64,000 nucleotides of DNA from Candidatus Pantoea varia (GTDB lineage Bacteria > Pseudomonadota > Gammaproteobacteria > Enterobacterales > Enterobacteriaceae): positions 124,001 through 188,000 of the forward strand of contig NZ_FOVG01000003.1 of the NCBI RefSeq assembly GCF_900115075.1, in the 5' to 3' direction. Position 1 is the first letter of the stretch; every line of letters begins with the position of its first letter. Shown here piece after piece: positions 23,855 to 32,212 of this stretch. Position numbers and translations under genes: made by a program. The notes beneath the pieces were generated by a model. It did not search any database and was not told the origin of the DNA. It saw only the letters and a program-made list of their open reading frames with translations.

Positions 23855-24873
23855 AAACCAGAACGATGAAAGCTTTTACGTTTAAGCGCTATGGAAAATC
23901 ACCTGATCTGGGATTTGAAAACGTGGATTATCCCTCTCCCGCTGCAGATGAGATACTTGTGAAGGTTTATGCTGCTGGTCTGAATCCCATTGACAACATG
24001 ATCCCTGGAGGAATGTTCAAACCGGTTTTGCATTTTAAGCTTCCCGCTACCCTCGGCAGTGATTTATCAGGCGTGGTAATTGCGACAGGGAGTCGGGTGA
24101 CGCGATTCACTCCAGGTGATGAAGTTTTCGCCAGTATTTTCGACCGAGGCACGGGTTCACTGGCTGAGTTTGCACGGGTCCCTGAAAGTCTTGCGGCCCT
24201 GAAACCTAAAAATCTGGATCACGTGCAGGCGGCTTCACTGCCTATGGTTAGCCTCACGTCATGGCAGGCGTTCACAGAAAGAGCCCATTTACAGCCTGGG
24301 CAAAAGGTGTTTATACCGGCAGGTTCCGGCGGGATTGGTAGCTTTGCGATTCAGCTGGCGAAACATCTGGGCGCAGATGTCGCAACGACCACCAGTTCAG
24401 CCAATGAAGAATGGGTGCGTCAACTCGGTGCAGATGAGGTGGTTGATTATACAAAGCAGGCGTTTGAACACGTGCTGAGTGGCTACGATATCGTAATCGG
24501 CACTCTCCGTGGAGATTCGATTGAAAAATCCCTGAATATTCTGAAACCCGGCGGAAAGATAATCTCTCTCATTGGTCCATTAGATGTCAATTTCGCACGA
24601 GCCAGACAGCTGAATATCTTCATGCGGATGATATTTGGCCTGATGAGCCGAAGGATTTTGCGACTTTCAAAAAAGCGCGGACTGGATTATTCGTTTCTCT
24701 TTGTTCGTCCTGATGGCGAACAGCTTACCCGGATAAGCAAACTTATCGAAGCTGAGAAAATCAAACCGGTAATCGACAAGGTTTTTCCCTTTGCAGACAC
24801 TCAGGATGCGCTTGCCTGGCTGCAGCGCGGGCATGCGAAGGGGAAAGTTGTGGTTAAAATTCATCAGGAATAA
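23851..24873 (+). CDS. NADP-dependent quinone oxidoreductase / zinc-less alcohol dehydrogenase (MDR family)
   Basis: A 340-residue medium-chain dehydrogenase/reductase. The GroES-like N-terminal domain carries AAGLNPIDNMIPGG and LGSDLSGVV. PAGSGGIGSFAIQLAKHLGA (about residues 151-170) is the NADP-binding loop. It lacks the structural-zinc cysteine cluster, so it belongs to the quinone-oxidoreductase-like branch that reduces quinones or enones. The start at 23851 overlaps the preceding stop (ATGA); the ATG at 23866 is also possible. Last gene of the set repressed by the TetR protein. Fits a role in reactive carbonyl and quinone detoxification. Confidence 0.87.
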   Translation: MKTRTMKAFTFKRYGKSPDLGFENVDYPSPAADEILVKVYAAGLNPIDNMIPGGMFKPVLHFKLPATLGSDLSGVVIATGSRVTRFTPGDEVFASIFDRGTGSLAEFARVPESLAALKPKNLDHVQAASLPMVSLTSWQAFTERAHLQPGQKVFIPAGSGGIGSFAIQLAKHLGADVATTTSSANEEWVRQLGADEVVDYTKQAFEHVLSGYDIVIGTLRGDSIEKSLNILKPGGKIISLIGPLDVNFARARQLNIFMRMIFGLMSRRILRLSKKRGLDYSFLFVRPDGEQLTRISKLIEAEKIKPVIDKVFPFADTQDALAWLQRGHAKGKVVVKIHQE

Positions 24874-25040
24874 CAAGACGGGTTCACATCAGAAGTGGAA
24901 AATAATCAATAACGCTGGTGGTAAAGTTCGAAGCAGGGATAACGGTCCTGCCAGCAGATCACCTGCTTCGCCTGATCCCCTCCGTCATCCGCGTTGTGCT
25001 AATGTTGACATAAAACCGGTTCCGCGCTGAGGATTACAAC

Positions 25041-25517
25041 ATGTCTCCCTTTTATCAACTCACGGCTACCAGCCTGAATGGTCAGGTTATCCCGATGGCC
25101 GACTACGCTGGGAAGGTAGTGCTGGTCGTTAACACCGCCAGCCATTGTGGGTTCACGCCTCAATACGCCGGTCTTGAAACACTTTACAAAAAGTATGCCG
25201 ATCGGGGTCTGGTGGTGCTGGGCTTTCCCTGCAACCAGTTCGGTAAGCAGGAACCCGGCGGAGCCGACGACATCGCGCAGACATGCCACATCAATTACGG
25301 GGTGAGTTTTCCGATGTTTGGGAAAGTGGAAGTCAACGGCACCTCAACGCACCCGATTTTTCATTACCTGAAAGATGAATTACCCGGCGTACTGGGTGGT
25401 CGGATTAAGTGGAACTTCACTAAGTTTCTGGTCGGGCGCGATGGCATACCACTAAAACGATTTGCCCCGACCACCACGCCGGAGAAAATGGAAGTCATCA
25501 TTCTTGCTGCCCTTTGA
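25041..25517 (+). CDS. Glutathione/thioredoxin peroxidase (GPx family, BtuE-like)
   Basis: A 158-residue cysteine-type glutathione peroxidase. NTASHCGFTPQYAGLETLYKKY carries the peroxidatic Cys36, FPCNQFGKQEPG carries the conserved Gln66, and the downstream RIKWNFTKFLV motif supplies Trp and Asn of the catalytic tetrad. No signal peptide, so it acts in the cytoplasm. Reduces H2O2 and organic hydroperoxides. Its stop lies only 47 bp before a glycine-rich exported protein gene, with no visible terminator between, so the two may be co-transcribed. Confidence 0.9.
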   Translation: MSPFYQLTATSLNGQVIPMADYAGKVVLVVNTASHCGFTPQYAGLETLYKKYADRGLVVLGFPCNQFGKQEPGGADDIAQTCHINYGVSFPMFGKVEVNGTSTHPIFHYLKDELPGVLGGRIKWNFTKFLVGRDGIPLKRFAPTTTPEKMEVIILAAL

Positions 25518-25564
25518 GGGTGTGGTAGTGGTTGGTAACCATCAACTAAGAGGATGAATTAACG

Positions 25565-26116
25565 ATGTTCAGGCTCCGACATTTATTACCCCTCATACCC
25601 TTCTCGCTCGGGATAGGTTGCCTGCCGGTATCAGCGAATACTCAGATCCTACTCACTCCACAACTCGCTGCCTGCGAAAGCCAGAATGGTCTGGATGGAC
25701 AAAGTGGTTCCCCAGATGGCCAGAATGGCAGGAATGGCGTTTCTGGCACGGAGTGTCTGAATGGCGGAAACGGCGGCAACGGCGCATCAAATGGAGGTAA
25801 CGGCGGGAATGGTGGTAACGGTGGGAATGGCGGCAACGGCGCGAATGGTGGGAATGGCGGGCGTGGTGGTAATGGTGGTAATGGCGCAGGCGCAGGAGCA
25901 GAAGCTGACACTCAACACCATCACCACAAGCACCCTAAAAATTCGAGGCTGAATGCTAACGGCGGCAATGGGGGTAACGGGGGTTCGTCCGACAACTCAC
26001 CAGGTGGGAAAGGCGGCGACGGCGGCAACGCAGGACCTGGCGGGTCGGGAGGTCTGGGTGGTCGCGGCGGCAGTCCAGGAGGCCAGGACGGGATTCCGGG
26101 GATGAGCGGCGCTTAG
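25565..26116 (+). CDS. Exported glycine-rich repeat protein with cysteine pair and His-rich insert, paralogue 5
   Basis: A 183-residue protein, the largest of the family in this window. The signal peptide covers residues 1-25 (…CLPVSANT). Then come ACESQNGLDG, Gly-X-X triplets with PDGQNGRNG, TECLNGG with the second mature cysteine, and a long GGNGGNGG block of about 50 residues. A His cluster (QHHHHKHPK), a second GGN block and a GG-rich tail ending in GIPGMSGA follow. The order matches paralogue 2, and the tail matches paralogue 4, as if it combines both. GAGGATG precedes the ATG. The Gly-X-X periodicity resembles proteins with polyglycine-II helix bundles. Function unknown. Confidence 0.8.
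   Translation: MFRLRHLLPLIPFSLGIGCLPVSANTQILLTPQLAACESQNGLDGQSGSPDGQNGRNGVSGTECLNGGNGGNGASNGGNGGNGGNGGNGGNGANGGNGGRGGNGGNGAGAGAEADTQHHHHKHPKNSRLNANGGNGGNGGSSDNSPGGKGGDGGNAGPGGSGGLGGRGGSPGGQDGIPGMSGA
25755..26100 (+). repeat. GGN-encoding triplet-periodic repeat tract (locus 2)
   Basis: Tandem 9-base units (GGN GGN AAY) encode the longest uninterrupted GGN run in the window, with variable third positions. Interrupted once by the His-rich segment at about 25912-25940. Confidence 0.7.
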
Positions 26117-26258
26117 ACGTCAACGTCACTATTGCTTTTGCTATTGCTATTGCGGGATAGCGAGGTTGATAACGGTTAACGTAAGCTGGGATAGTCATAA
26201 ACTCATCAGGACATAGGGGTTTACGGCCTATCTTCAATTTGCATACCTGGTGATTTCA

Positions 26259-26699
26259 ATGAGTAAACTCGTTAAAGCCATAACCAACATCAGGAAAATT
26301 AAGGAGAGTGATATGCAGTCAGTTCACCTGATGGGTGAGGGATATGAACCTCATGTGACACAGGAGAATGGGAAGCTGTCCTACTCCTTGCCTGTTGATT
26401 CTGGTTTTATCAGCTATGGCTTTGCTTTTGAGATCAGCCGGGACGACCTTGATTTCCTGCTTTCCGATCATTACAGACGTGCCGTTCTCGAAATTACTGC
26501 GCATACCCTGCTTCAGCGATCGACGCTAAAAGGCTATGACCGATTTACTCAGAAAGACTTCAATAAACTGATTGTGAACACACTTCACTCCACACCTGAT
26601 TTCCTGCAGACATTCATTTCGGAAATAAACCATGAACATCACATAGTTATTGAGCATTACGTGAAAGAGATCATGGACCGACGTTCTGCCTCACAATGA
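26259..26699 (+). CDS. Small protein of unknown function
   Basis: A 146-residue soluble protein from the ATG at 26259; a GTG at 26250 is possible but less likely. No signal peptide or membrane helix. Composition is that of a folded alpha/beta protein (a beta-rich middle GKLSYSLPVDSGFISYGFAFEIS, then helical ISRDDLDFLLSDHYRRAVLEITAHTLLQ). I recognise no family. It follows the glycine-rich gene on the same strand with 142 bp between, and another small unknown gene follows. Small orphan proteins in such places can be immunity proteins, but there is no toxin gene nearby to support that. Confidence 0.55.
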   Translation: MSKLVKAITNIRKIKESDMQSVHLMGEGYEPHVTQENGKLSYSLPVDSGFISYGFAFEISRDDLDFLLSDHYRRAVLEITAHTLLQRSTLKGYDRFTQKDFNKLIVNTLHSTPDFLQTFISEINHEHHIVIEHYVKEIMDRRSASQ

Positions 26700-26843
26700 A
26701 TACAATGAGTATTAAAGAACACATTTATACTTTTAGAAGTGAAAGCTACTGTCCCTTCAGGAGTGGTATAACATGCTAAAAATAGTGCCCTCTGTGGCTC
26801 TGCTCTACACCTGAACATTCAGATAAAAGGGAGGTTTTACAGA

Positions 26844-27155
26844 ATGAGTTGTGAGTACTGTCAGGATCTCTGTGTTAAATACGTTATACGAGAACCTCGC
26901 CAGTTGCGCCTGGCAATACGTATTGCACATAACGCGCTTAAAGAAGAGATCATATCCGAAGTTTCAACAATGAATAACTGGAATCAGTACACCTTTCCTG
27001 AATGTGCTGAACAGATGATTTGGGGCGATATCGTTGATTACCATTTTGTATGTAATCATTGCGGAACCTCGTTCGTGCTGGGAGCTGAAACCTATCATGG
27101 CAGTAGGGGTTATTGGTCTCCCGAAAGTGAAAATCCAACAGAAATAATAAACTGA
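26844..27155 (+). CDS. Small zinc-ribbon-like protein, possibly immunity-type
   Basis: A 103-residue protein with one CxxC near the start (SCEYC) and a second CxxC later (FVCNHCGTSF), which together could bind a zinc ion. The C-terminal segment GAETYHGSRGYW resembles the AETYHGSGG-type ends seen in small proteins that accompany Rhs or contact-dependent toxins. This is my recollection, not a search result. GGGAGG precedes the ATG. No toxin gene is present in the window. Confidence 0.5.
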   Translation: MSCEYCQDLCVKYVIREPRQLRLAIRIAHNALKEEIISEVSTMNNWNQYTFPECAEQMIWGDIVDYHFVCNHCGTSFVLGAETYHGSRGYWSPESENPTEIIN

Positions 27156-27344
27156 CGCAATATGATTTTACACTGCGAAGTTACTTCTGAGTCTGAACAA
27201 TAAAGACGGACCAGAAAAAATCCAGGAATGAAATATTAATCTTAGAAGTGTGCTTAGCGGAGAGAGCATGGGGAGAGCGTCTCAATGAGTCCAAACCCTC
27301 CCCGCCATGCCATCGAACCATCTCACATCGCCCGCCGCTAACCC

Positions 27345-28073
27345 CTATGCCGTCATGCCGCCATCAATCACCAGTTCGGTGCCGCTGATGTAACTACTTT
27401 CATCGGACGCCAGAAACAGGGCAGCCGCCGCCACTTCATCAGAATGACCCAGCCGCTTTGCCGGGATCCGTGCGCTTAACGTCTGCCTGACTTCATCGCT
27501 GGCCTGGCTAAACATCGGGGTGTCGGTGGGGCCGGGACTGAGAGTATTAACCCTGATACCCCGCGGTGCCAGCTCACTGTTCCAGGTGCGGGCATAGGAT
27601 CGCACTGCGGCCTTGCTGGCGGAATAGGCAGCATAGCCGGGATTCGCGATGCTTCCCGCAATCGAACCCAACAGCACAATGCTGCTGCCCTCACTCATCA
27701 GTCGCACCGCGTGATGCACCGTCAACACCATGGCACGCACATTCAGATTAAAGATGCGATCAAGGTGCTCCTCTGTTGTCTCTTCCAGGCTCGCCGGTTC
27801 TGACACGCCAGACGAGTTGACGAGGATGTCGAGTCGGCCAGCCCGCGCATTGAGGGTGTCAAACAGACGCTCAAGGTCGCTTGTGCGAGTCATGTCACCT
27901 GCAATCGCCTCGACGTCACCGCCAATCAGCGCAACAGCCTCAGCCAGCTGAGCTTCACGTCGGCCCGTTATAAAAACCCGTGCACCTTCCTGAACAAAAC
28001 GTTGGGCTACAGCAAGGCCAATACCGCTGCTACCCCCCGTGACCAGGGCGATCTTTCCACTTAGTTTCATCAT
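27345..28073 (-). CDS. SDR-family oxidoreductase divergent from HxlR regulator
   Basis: A 242-residue short-chain dehydrogenase of compact size. TGGSSGIGLAVAQRF is the cofactor loop, GRREAQL after beta-2 suggests NADP, NSSGVSEP sits at the NNAG position, the catalytic Ser is in LLGSIAGS, and YAAYSASKAAVRSY carries Tyr and Lys. The C-terminus SYISGTELVIDGGMTA is typical. GGAG precedes the start; 28070 is an alternative. It diverges from an HxlR regulator gene with 98 bp between starts, the common arrangement in which HxlR proteins control quinone or aldehyde reductases. Confidence 0.88.
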   Translation of the reverse strand: MMKLSGKIALVTGGSSGIGLAVAQRFVQEGARVFITGRREAQLAEAVALIGGDVEAIAGDMTRTSDLERLFDTLNARAGRLDILVNSSGVSEPASLEETTEEHLDRIFNLNVRAMVLTVHHAVRLMSEGSSIVLLGSIAGSIANPGYAAYSASKAAVRSYARTWNSELAPRGIRVNTLSPGPTDTPMFSQASDEVRQTLSARIPAKRLGHSDEVAAAALFLASDESSYISGTELVIDGGMTA

Positions 28074-28171
28074 TACAACTCCGGATAAAGGTTAGACACC
28101 CGATGGTATATTTATTATATTTAGTGTCAATTACGCACCTGATGTACACCAGATATCCCCAGGGAAACCTC

Positions 28172-28555
28172 ATGACCACTGATATCACCACCGTACTGGC
28201 CGAGATCAACAGCACGCGCCCTATCCTGGAACAGGTGGCAAACAAGTGGTCAGTTTTGATTCTGACCGTGTTGTGCTCTCAGCCGTCACGCTTTAACGCC
28301 ATCAAGCGCAGGCTCGATCCCATCACCCATAAGTCTCTGACAGAGGCATTACGGCGACTGGAACGCAATGGACTGGTGAACCGTCGCGTGATTGCCTCCT
28401 CGCCTGTGGCGGTCGAGTATTCGATCACGCCGCTGGGCAGGACGTTGCAGGATCCTTTTATCGCGCTGGTGAGCTGGGCGAAGCAACATGGGGGAGCGAT
28501 GGAGCAGGCGCAGGTGGTTTATGATGATGGGCGGGATGTCGAAGAATCTGCATGA
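28172..28555 (+). CDS. HxlR-family transcriptional regulator
   Basis: A 127-residue winged-helix regulator from the ATG at 28172; an open frame to 28103 has no ribosome site and no family similarity. PILEQVANKWSVLILTVLCSQPSRFNAIKRRL, with Trp after Lys, is the HxlR signature, and ITHKSLTEALRRLERNGLV is the recognition helix. The usual N-terminal sensing cysteine (as in YodB/HypR) is absent here; the only cysteine is in TVLCSQP. Divergent from the SDR gene, its likely target. Confidence 0.86.
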   Translation: MTTDITTVLAEINSTRPILEQVANKWSVLILTVLCSQPSRFNAIKRRLDPITHKSLTEALRRLERNGLVNRRVIASSPVAVEYSITPLGRTLQDPFIALVSWAKQHGGAMEQAQVVYDDGRDVEESA

Positions 28556-28661
28556 ACTTAGCCCGGGCGGCCTTCCGGTATATCCATAGCGTCAGGGTGA
28601 TGAGCGGATAACTTGAGGAGAAGCAGGGCCGTTAGCGAAGACCTGCAGGCACATGGGTCAA

Positions 28662-29909
28662 TTAATCCGCTGCCGACTCAAAAAACTGATAAGAACCATC
28701 GCGGCGTGCTTTGGCCTGGTACATCGCCCTGTCTGCGTTTTCGAACAGCATTTTGGCCGATGCCATCCCGAAGTTGGCCAGGCTGATACCAATCGCCGCG
28801 CTGATGCGCACATCCAAATTATTAATGGCGAACGGCTCCTGCAGACTGTCAATAATCCGCTGGGCGATGGCGGATGCGGTTTCGCGGTTGCTGCACTTCG
28901 CTGCCACGACAAACTCATCTCCGCCCAGTCGCGCCACCGCGTCGCCCGGACGCATGCAGCGTTGCAGCCGTTTGCTGACCTGTTGCAATAAAGCATCGCC
29001 AGACGCGTGCCCCATCAGATCATTCACCGCCTTAAAGCCGTTCAGATCGATAAACATTACGGTGGTAAAGGTCTGATCGTCTACCTGCGACAACATGCAG
29101 CCCACTTTCTCGATGATCCAGGCACGATTATGCAGGCCGGTCAGCGTGTCCAGGGTCGCCAGCTTCTCAAGATCACGCATCCGTTCTTTGTCTCGCGTGA
29201 TATCACGCGACACCAGTACGGCACCGATGTTTTTTCCTGTATTGGGGTTGGTGACGCCACAGGCTTTAGTGCCCAGATTGATGTAATGACCGTCACGATG
29301 CAGCTTGCGCACCTCAACCACATCCGGCAGCACCCCCCCGCTGAAGATACATGTCAGTGCTTCAGTAGCCGTTTCGTGATCATCGGGATGCAGGAAATCC
29401 AGCACTAACTTGCCTACGACCTCTTCGGCGGTCCAGCCGATCATTTCGCTATAAGATGGCGATATTGAAACGTACCGGCCTTCCGCGTCGCAATGGGCAA
29501 TCAGATCGGTGCTGTTTTCAATTAACAGACGATATTCTGCCGCCGTGCGCAACGCATCTTCCAGCGCTTTACGCTGTCCGGTCACATCAAGAATGAAGCC
29601 GTTATATTGCAGATGAGATGTCCCAGGCTGGGAATCCGGCAGGCCCGACAAAAGTACACGGCGCGTCTTGCCGTCCAGACAGTGGATAGGCACTTCAATA
29701 TGAAAAGGAGTCAGCATTTCAAGTGCTGCGGTCAGTTTCAGCGCGACCCTGGCATCGTCGTCAGCCTGCGCCAGCCTTAACCAGGAACTCAGGGTTACGC
29801 CCTTCAGTTCAGGCATCAGACCCGACGGGCTTTCCTGACTGGCGACGCAGATACCCTGGGCGTCTGTAGACCAAACGGCGGTAAAAGAGGGTTTGATCAT
29901 TATGTTCAT
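28662..29909 (-). CDS. Diguanylate cyclase with PAS sensory domains
   Basis: A 415-residue soluble signalling protein. An N-terminal PAS-like region (residues about 1-115) is followed by a second, clear PAS domain (about 122-240, with GRYVSISPSYSEMIGWTAEEVVGK). A C-terminal GGDEF domain (about 250-411) has an intact RLGGDEF (329-333) and an RPGD allosteric I-site (320-323) five residues before it. It should synthesise c-di-GMP from GTP and be product-inhibited, with input through the PAS domains. No EAL domain. No membrane segment. It stands alone, so its target system (motility, biofilm or polysaccharide) is not visible. Confidence 0.93.
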   Translation of the reverse strand: MNIMIKPSFTAVWSTDAQGICVASQESPSGLMPELKGVTLSSWLRLAQADDDARVALKLTAALEMLTPFHIEVPIHCLDGKTRRVLLSGLPDSQPGTSHLQYNGFILDVTGQRKALEDALRTAAEYRLLIENSTDLIAHCDAEGRYVSISPSYSEMIGWTAEEVVGKLVLDFLHPDDHETATEALTCIFSGGVLPDVVEVRKLHRDGHYINLGTKACGVTNPNTGKNIGAVLVSRDITRDKERMRDLEKLATLDTLTGLHNRAWIIEKVGCMLSQVDDQTFTTVMFIDLNGFKAVNDLMGHASGDALLQQVSKRLQRCMRPGDAVARLGGDEFVVAAKCSNRETASAIAQRIIDSLQEPFAINNLDVRISAAIGISLANFGMASAKMLFENADRAMYQAKARRDGSYQFFESAAD

Positions 29910-30005
29910 GGCGGCCGACTCCGATGTTGCGGACGATATTAAATAAGCTCAATACTCGTCGCTACAGACCTGATTATAACCGTTATCGCCCGCCGGAAAG
30001 TGAAG

Positions 30006-30074
30006 GAGGCTCCGGGGACAGGTTCATCATTGCAACAATACGCGCCATTAAACGCTGGCTGAAACCGGAGCCTC
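30006..30074. repeat. Exact 10-bp inverted repeat with 49-bp spacer
   Basis: GAGGCTCCGG (30006-30015) and its reverse complement CCGGAGCCTC (30065-30074) lie in the gap between the cyclase and the flavin reductase gene. They could form a long-loop hairpin in RNA or mark an old insertion. No function assigned. Confidence 0.4.
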
Positions 30075-30192
30075 TGCAGCTGCAGTTTCTGAGGTACCAC
30101 TTCCCTATGGTTTTACGCAAAACGTCTATGACAGCATGCAGTGTCAGAAGTATGAGCCTGAGTATATCGGCTCATCGGGCCGGAATCTTTAA

Positions 30193-30801
30193 TCACGCCA
30201 GATGTGCTCCCGGTGTGGGTGCTGAAGCATCGGCCACATCGATGGCGTCGCCGGTGGTGTAGAAGTGGCCACCAGCAACGTAGTGCAGGCTGCGCTGGTC
30301 AGCGGGTAAATGTTCAAACTGCCAGTGACCCTCCTGAAAGATTCGGCTGTCAGCCCACGCGGCTTTGATCTCTCCGATAAACAGATCGTAACGCTGCTGA
30401 TTATGCGCTTCGGGGATAAGCTCACAGTATAGCCATGCGGCGCAGCCTGCTACCAGCGGAACGTTGATGCCGGGCAGGTTGAAAAGGGATACGCCTGACT
30501 GGTCGAGTTTATCTTCCTCACTGAAACGGGTGTGCGAACCGAGGTGATGAACCAGCGTTGCCTGCGACGCCACTGGCACCTGTATCACAAACGATTGACT
30601 CTGTTCAATGAGCTGGCGGGTATAGGCCATCTTGTCCAGCACGACGGTCAGCCTTGCTGGCTCGTAGTCCAGCGCGCATACCCATGAAGCCGCCATGACA
30701 TTTTCAGTATCATTATGCCGCGCAGACACCAGGGTGACCGGACCGTGATTGATAAGCCTGTAGGCCTTTGCCAGCTCTACCGCGTTAATAAAGTTATTCA
30801 C
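30193..30801 (-). CDS. Flavin reductase-like domain protein
   Basis: A 202-residue protein of the flavin reductase / FMN-binding split-barrel family: INHGPVTLVSARHNDTENVMAASWVCALDYEPARLTVVL at the N-terminus, and LHYVAGGHFYTTGD near the C-terminus. Members reduce FMN for a partner monooxygenase or act as stand-alone reductases. There is no partner oxygenase beside it. The start codon is GTG with GGAG eight bases upstream. Leftward; the NTF2-like gene upstream on the same strand is 138 bp away. Confidence 0.82.
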   Translation of the reverse strand: MNNFINAVELAKAYRLINHGPVTLVSARHNDTENVMAASWVCALDYEPARLTVVLDKMAYTRQLIEQSQSFVIQVPVASQATLVHHLGSHTRFSEEDKLDQSGVSLFNLPGINVPLVAGCAAWLYCELIPEAHNQQRYDLFIGEIKAAWADSRIFQEGHWQFEHLPADQRSLHYVAGGHFYTTGDAIDVADASAPTPGAHLA

Positions 30802-30939
30802 TCCTTTTGCTCCAGAGATTCCTGCCGTTTGGTTACCACCGTCTCACCACCGTAAAAATGGCACAGATCTTTTATTGGCCTCACAATCATTTTATGCAGC
30901 CCGCGGGAATCGCAGGCTGCAACAGTCAACTGACCGTGA

Positions 30940-31323
30940 TCAGTCTGCAGTATGTGTGTGATAGATTTTGCTGACCACGGTCCAGCGATCGTTCACTTTC
31001 AGAAGATTGAAAAAGTCGGTAAAGCGGAAGCCCGAAATGTCGTCGGTGTCGATGCGCGCGCTGGCGGCTGACCCGACAATATCCACGCGCACGATGGCTG
31101 CTTTCGCCTCAGGTGAGGGACGGAAAGCCGTATCGATAGTGTCAAACAGTCCCTGAATCGGACCGCCGCTGAGATTGCCATCGCTGTCGACACCAAAAAT
31201 GGTCGCGCTATCGCTGAAAGCAGGCTTCATCAGCACGCTTTTCGCCTGCTTACCGCCCTCATTGTACTGATTCAGTACCGCCACGATAGCGTCATAGTCC
31301 TGCACATAGGTTGTGTTATTCAT
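30940..31323 (-). CDS. NTF2-like / putative lumazine-binding family protein
   Basis: A 127-residue cone-shaped SnoaL/NTF2-like protein (Lumazine_bd_2-like): YDAIVAVLNQYNEGGKQAKSVLMKPAFSDSATIFG at the start, GPIQGLFDTID in the middle, and FTDFFNLLKVNDRWTVVSKIYHTH at the end, which is the usual pattern. Members bind or transform small molecules, and many are not characterised. GGAG precedes the ATG. It diverges from a TetR gene with a perfect 26-bp palindrome between them, so it is almost certainly that regulator's target. Confidence 0.8.
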   Translation of the reverse strand: MNNTTYVQDYDAIVAVLNQYNEGGKQAKSVLMKPAFSDSATIFGVDSDGNLSGGPIQGLFDTIDTAFRPSPEAKAAIVRVDIVGSAASARIDTDDISGFRFTDFFNLLKVNDRWTVVSKIYHTHTAD

Positions 31324-31437
31324 CGGTTTCTTCTCCGTTATGATTCATCCGGTATCTATTCGGCTACCGCTCTTTTGCGTCAGCGCAGCGGTAATCGAAA
31401 CGCCTTGAGGAATAACCTCTTATTCAGAAGTCAGCCA

Positions 31438-31463
31438 CATTATGTAGTGAACACTACATAATG
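31438..31463. promoter_or_regulatory. Perfect 26-bp palindromic operator between NTF2-like and TetR genes
   Basis: The arm CATTATGTAGTG (31438-31449) is followed by AA and then its exact reverse complement (31452-31463). A degenerate second copy lies at about 31473-31495 (element CACTATGTAATG). Symmetry, length and position between divergent genes are those of a TetR-family operator. Confidence 0.75.
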
Positions 31464-31519
31464 TTATTATTGTATAATGATCACTATGTAATGTGTCAAG
31501 ACATTGATCGAGGCCCCCT

Positions 31520-32149
31520 ATGTATATGCCTGACAAGCCATCCCTCCCTGAAAAGCCAAAAGGCAGGCCGCGAAGCTTTGACCGTGATAAAGCGTTGCTG
31601 AAGGCACTGGATCTTTTCTGGCGCAAAGGTTTTGAGCCTGCATCGGTTGCCGAACTTTGTGCCGCTATGGAAATCAATCCACCCAGCCTCTATTCCGCCT
31701 TTGGCAACAAGGCAAAGCTCTTCCTGGAGGCGGTGAATTACTACGAAACGAAGTACTGGAAAACCACCTGGTCAGGGCTCGAAGAAAGGGAGGACATAGG
31801 TGAGGCGATTGACTGCTTCTTTAGCGAAGCCGCAGATATCCTGCTCTCCCCTTCAGCGCCCTGCGGTTGCATGGTGGTGCTGGCAGCCATCAATGTCTCT
31901 GCAGAATCAGCGGACGTGGTCAGGGCGGTCAGCGTGCTGCGGCAGGAGGGAAAGGATCTGTTTGAAAAAAGGCTGAGCAGAGCGGTTCAGGAGAAACAAC
32001 TGCCAGCGGATACCAATACCGTCGCGCTGGCAACCGTGCTTAATACACTGCTGGAAGGTATGTCGATTGAGGCAAAAGATGGTGCAACGCTTGAGAGCCT
32101 CAAACTGATCGCTGAGCACGCCACCCGCCTGCTCCCCATCCGACGCTAA
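31520..32149 (+). CDS. TetR/AcrR-family regulator
   Basis: A 209-residue TetR regulator. Pro-rich, basic N-terminal arm (KPKGRPRSFDRDKALLKALDLFW) and helix-turn-helix PASVAELCAAMEINPPSLYSAFGNK. The C-terminal domain is of the TetR_C type, with SAPCGCMVVLAAINVSAES containing a Cys-Gly-Cys that could be redox- or metal-responsive (speculative). It diverges from the NTF2-like gene and lies 63 bp upstream of the next TetR gene on the same strand. The perfect palindrome at 31438-31463 is its probable operator. Confidence 0.9.
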   Translation: MYMPDKPSLPEKPKGRPRSFDRDKALLKALDLFWRKGFEPASVAELCAAMEINPPSLYSAFGNKAKLFLEAVNYYETKYWKTTWSGLEEREDIGEAIDCFFSEAADILLSPSAPCGCMVVLAAINVSAESADVVRAVSVLRQEGKDLFEKRLSRAVQEKQLPADTNTVALATVLNTLLEGMSIEAKDGATLESLKLIAEHATRLLPIRR

Positions 32150-32174
32150 CAGCACAAAACATGAAAGAAGTTAC

Positions 32175-32188
32175 TAGACGACCGGTCA
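32175..32188. promoter_or_regulatory. NemR-box-like operator upstream of nemR
   Basis: TAGACGACCGGTCA contains the palindrome GACCGGTC and resembles the TAGACC…GGTCTA-type box bound by NemR in Escherichia coli. An identical 14-bp copy lies upstream of nemA at 32817-32830. Confidence 0.65.
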
Positions 32189-32212
32189 GTTTTTCGTTAA
32201 TGTGTGCCAATC

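Noticed and set aside
6650..26100. CRISPR array or VNTR interpretation of the glycine-codon repeats
   Set aside because: Repeats are 9-bp coding units with variable third positions and no spacers.
29924..30262. 112-codon frame between the cyclase and flavin reductase genes
   Set aside because: No ribosome site, overlaps the flavin reductase 3' end, no recognisable protein features.
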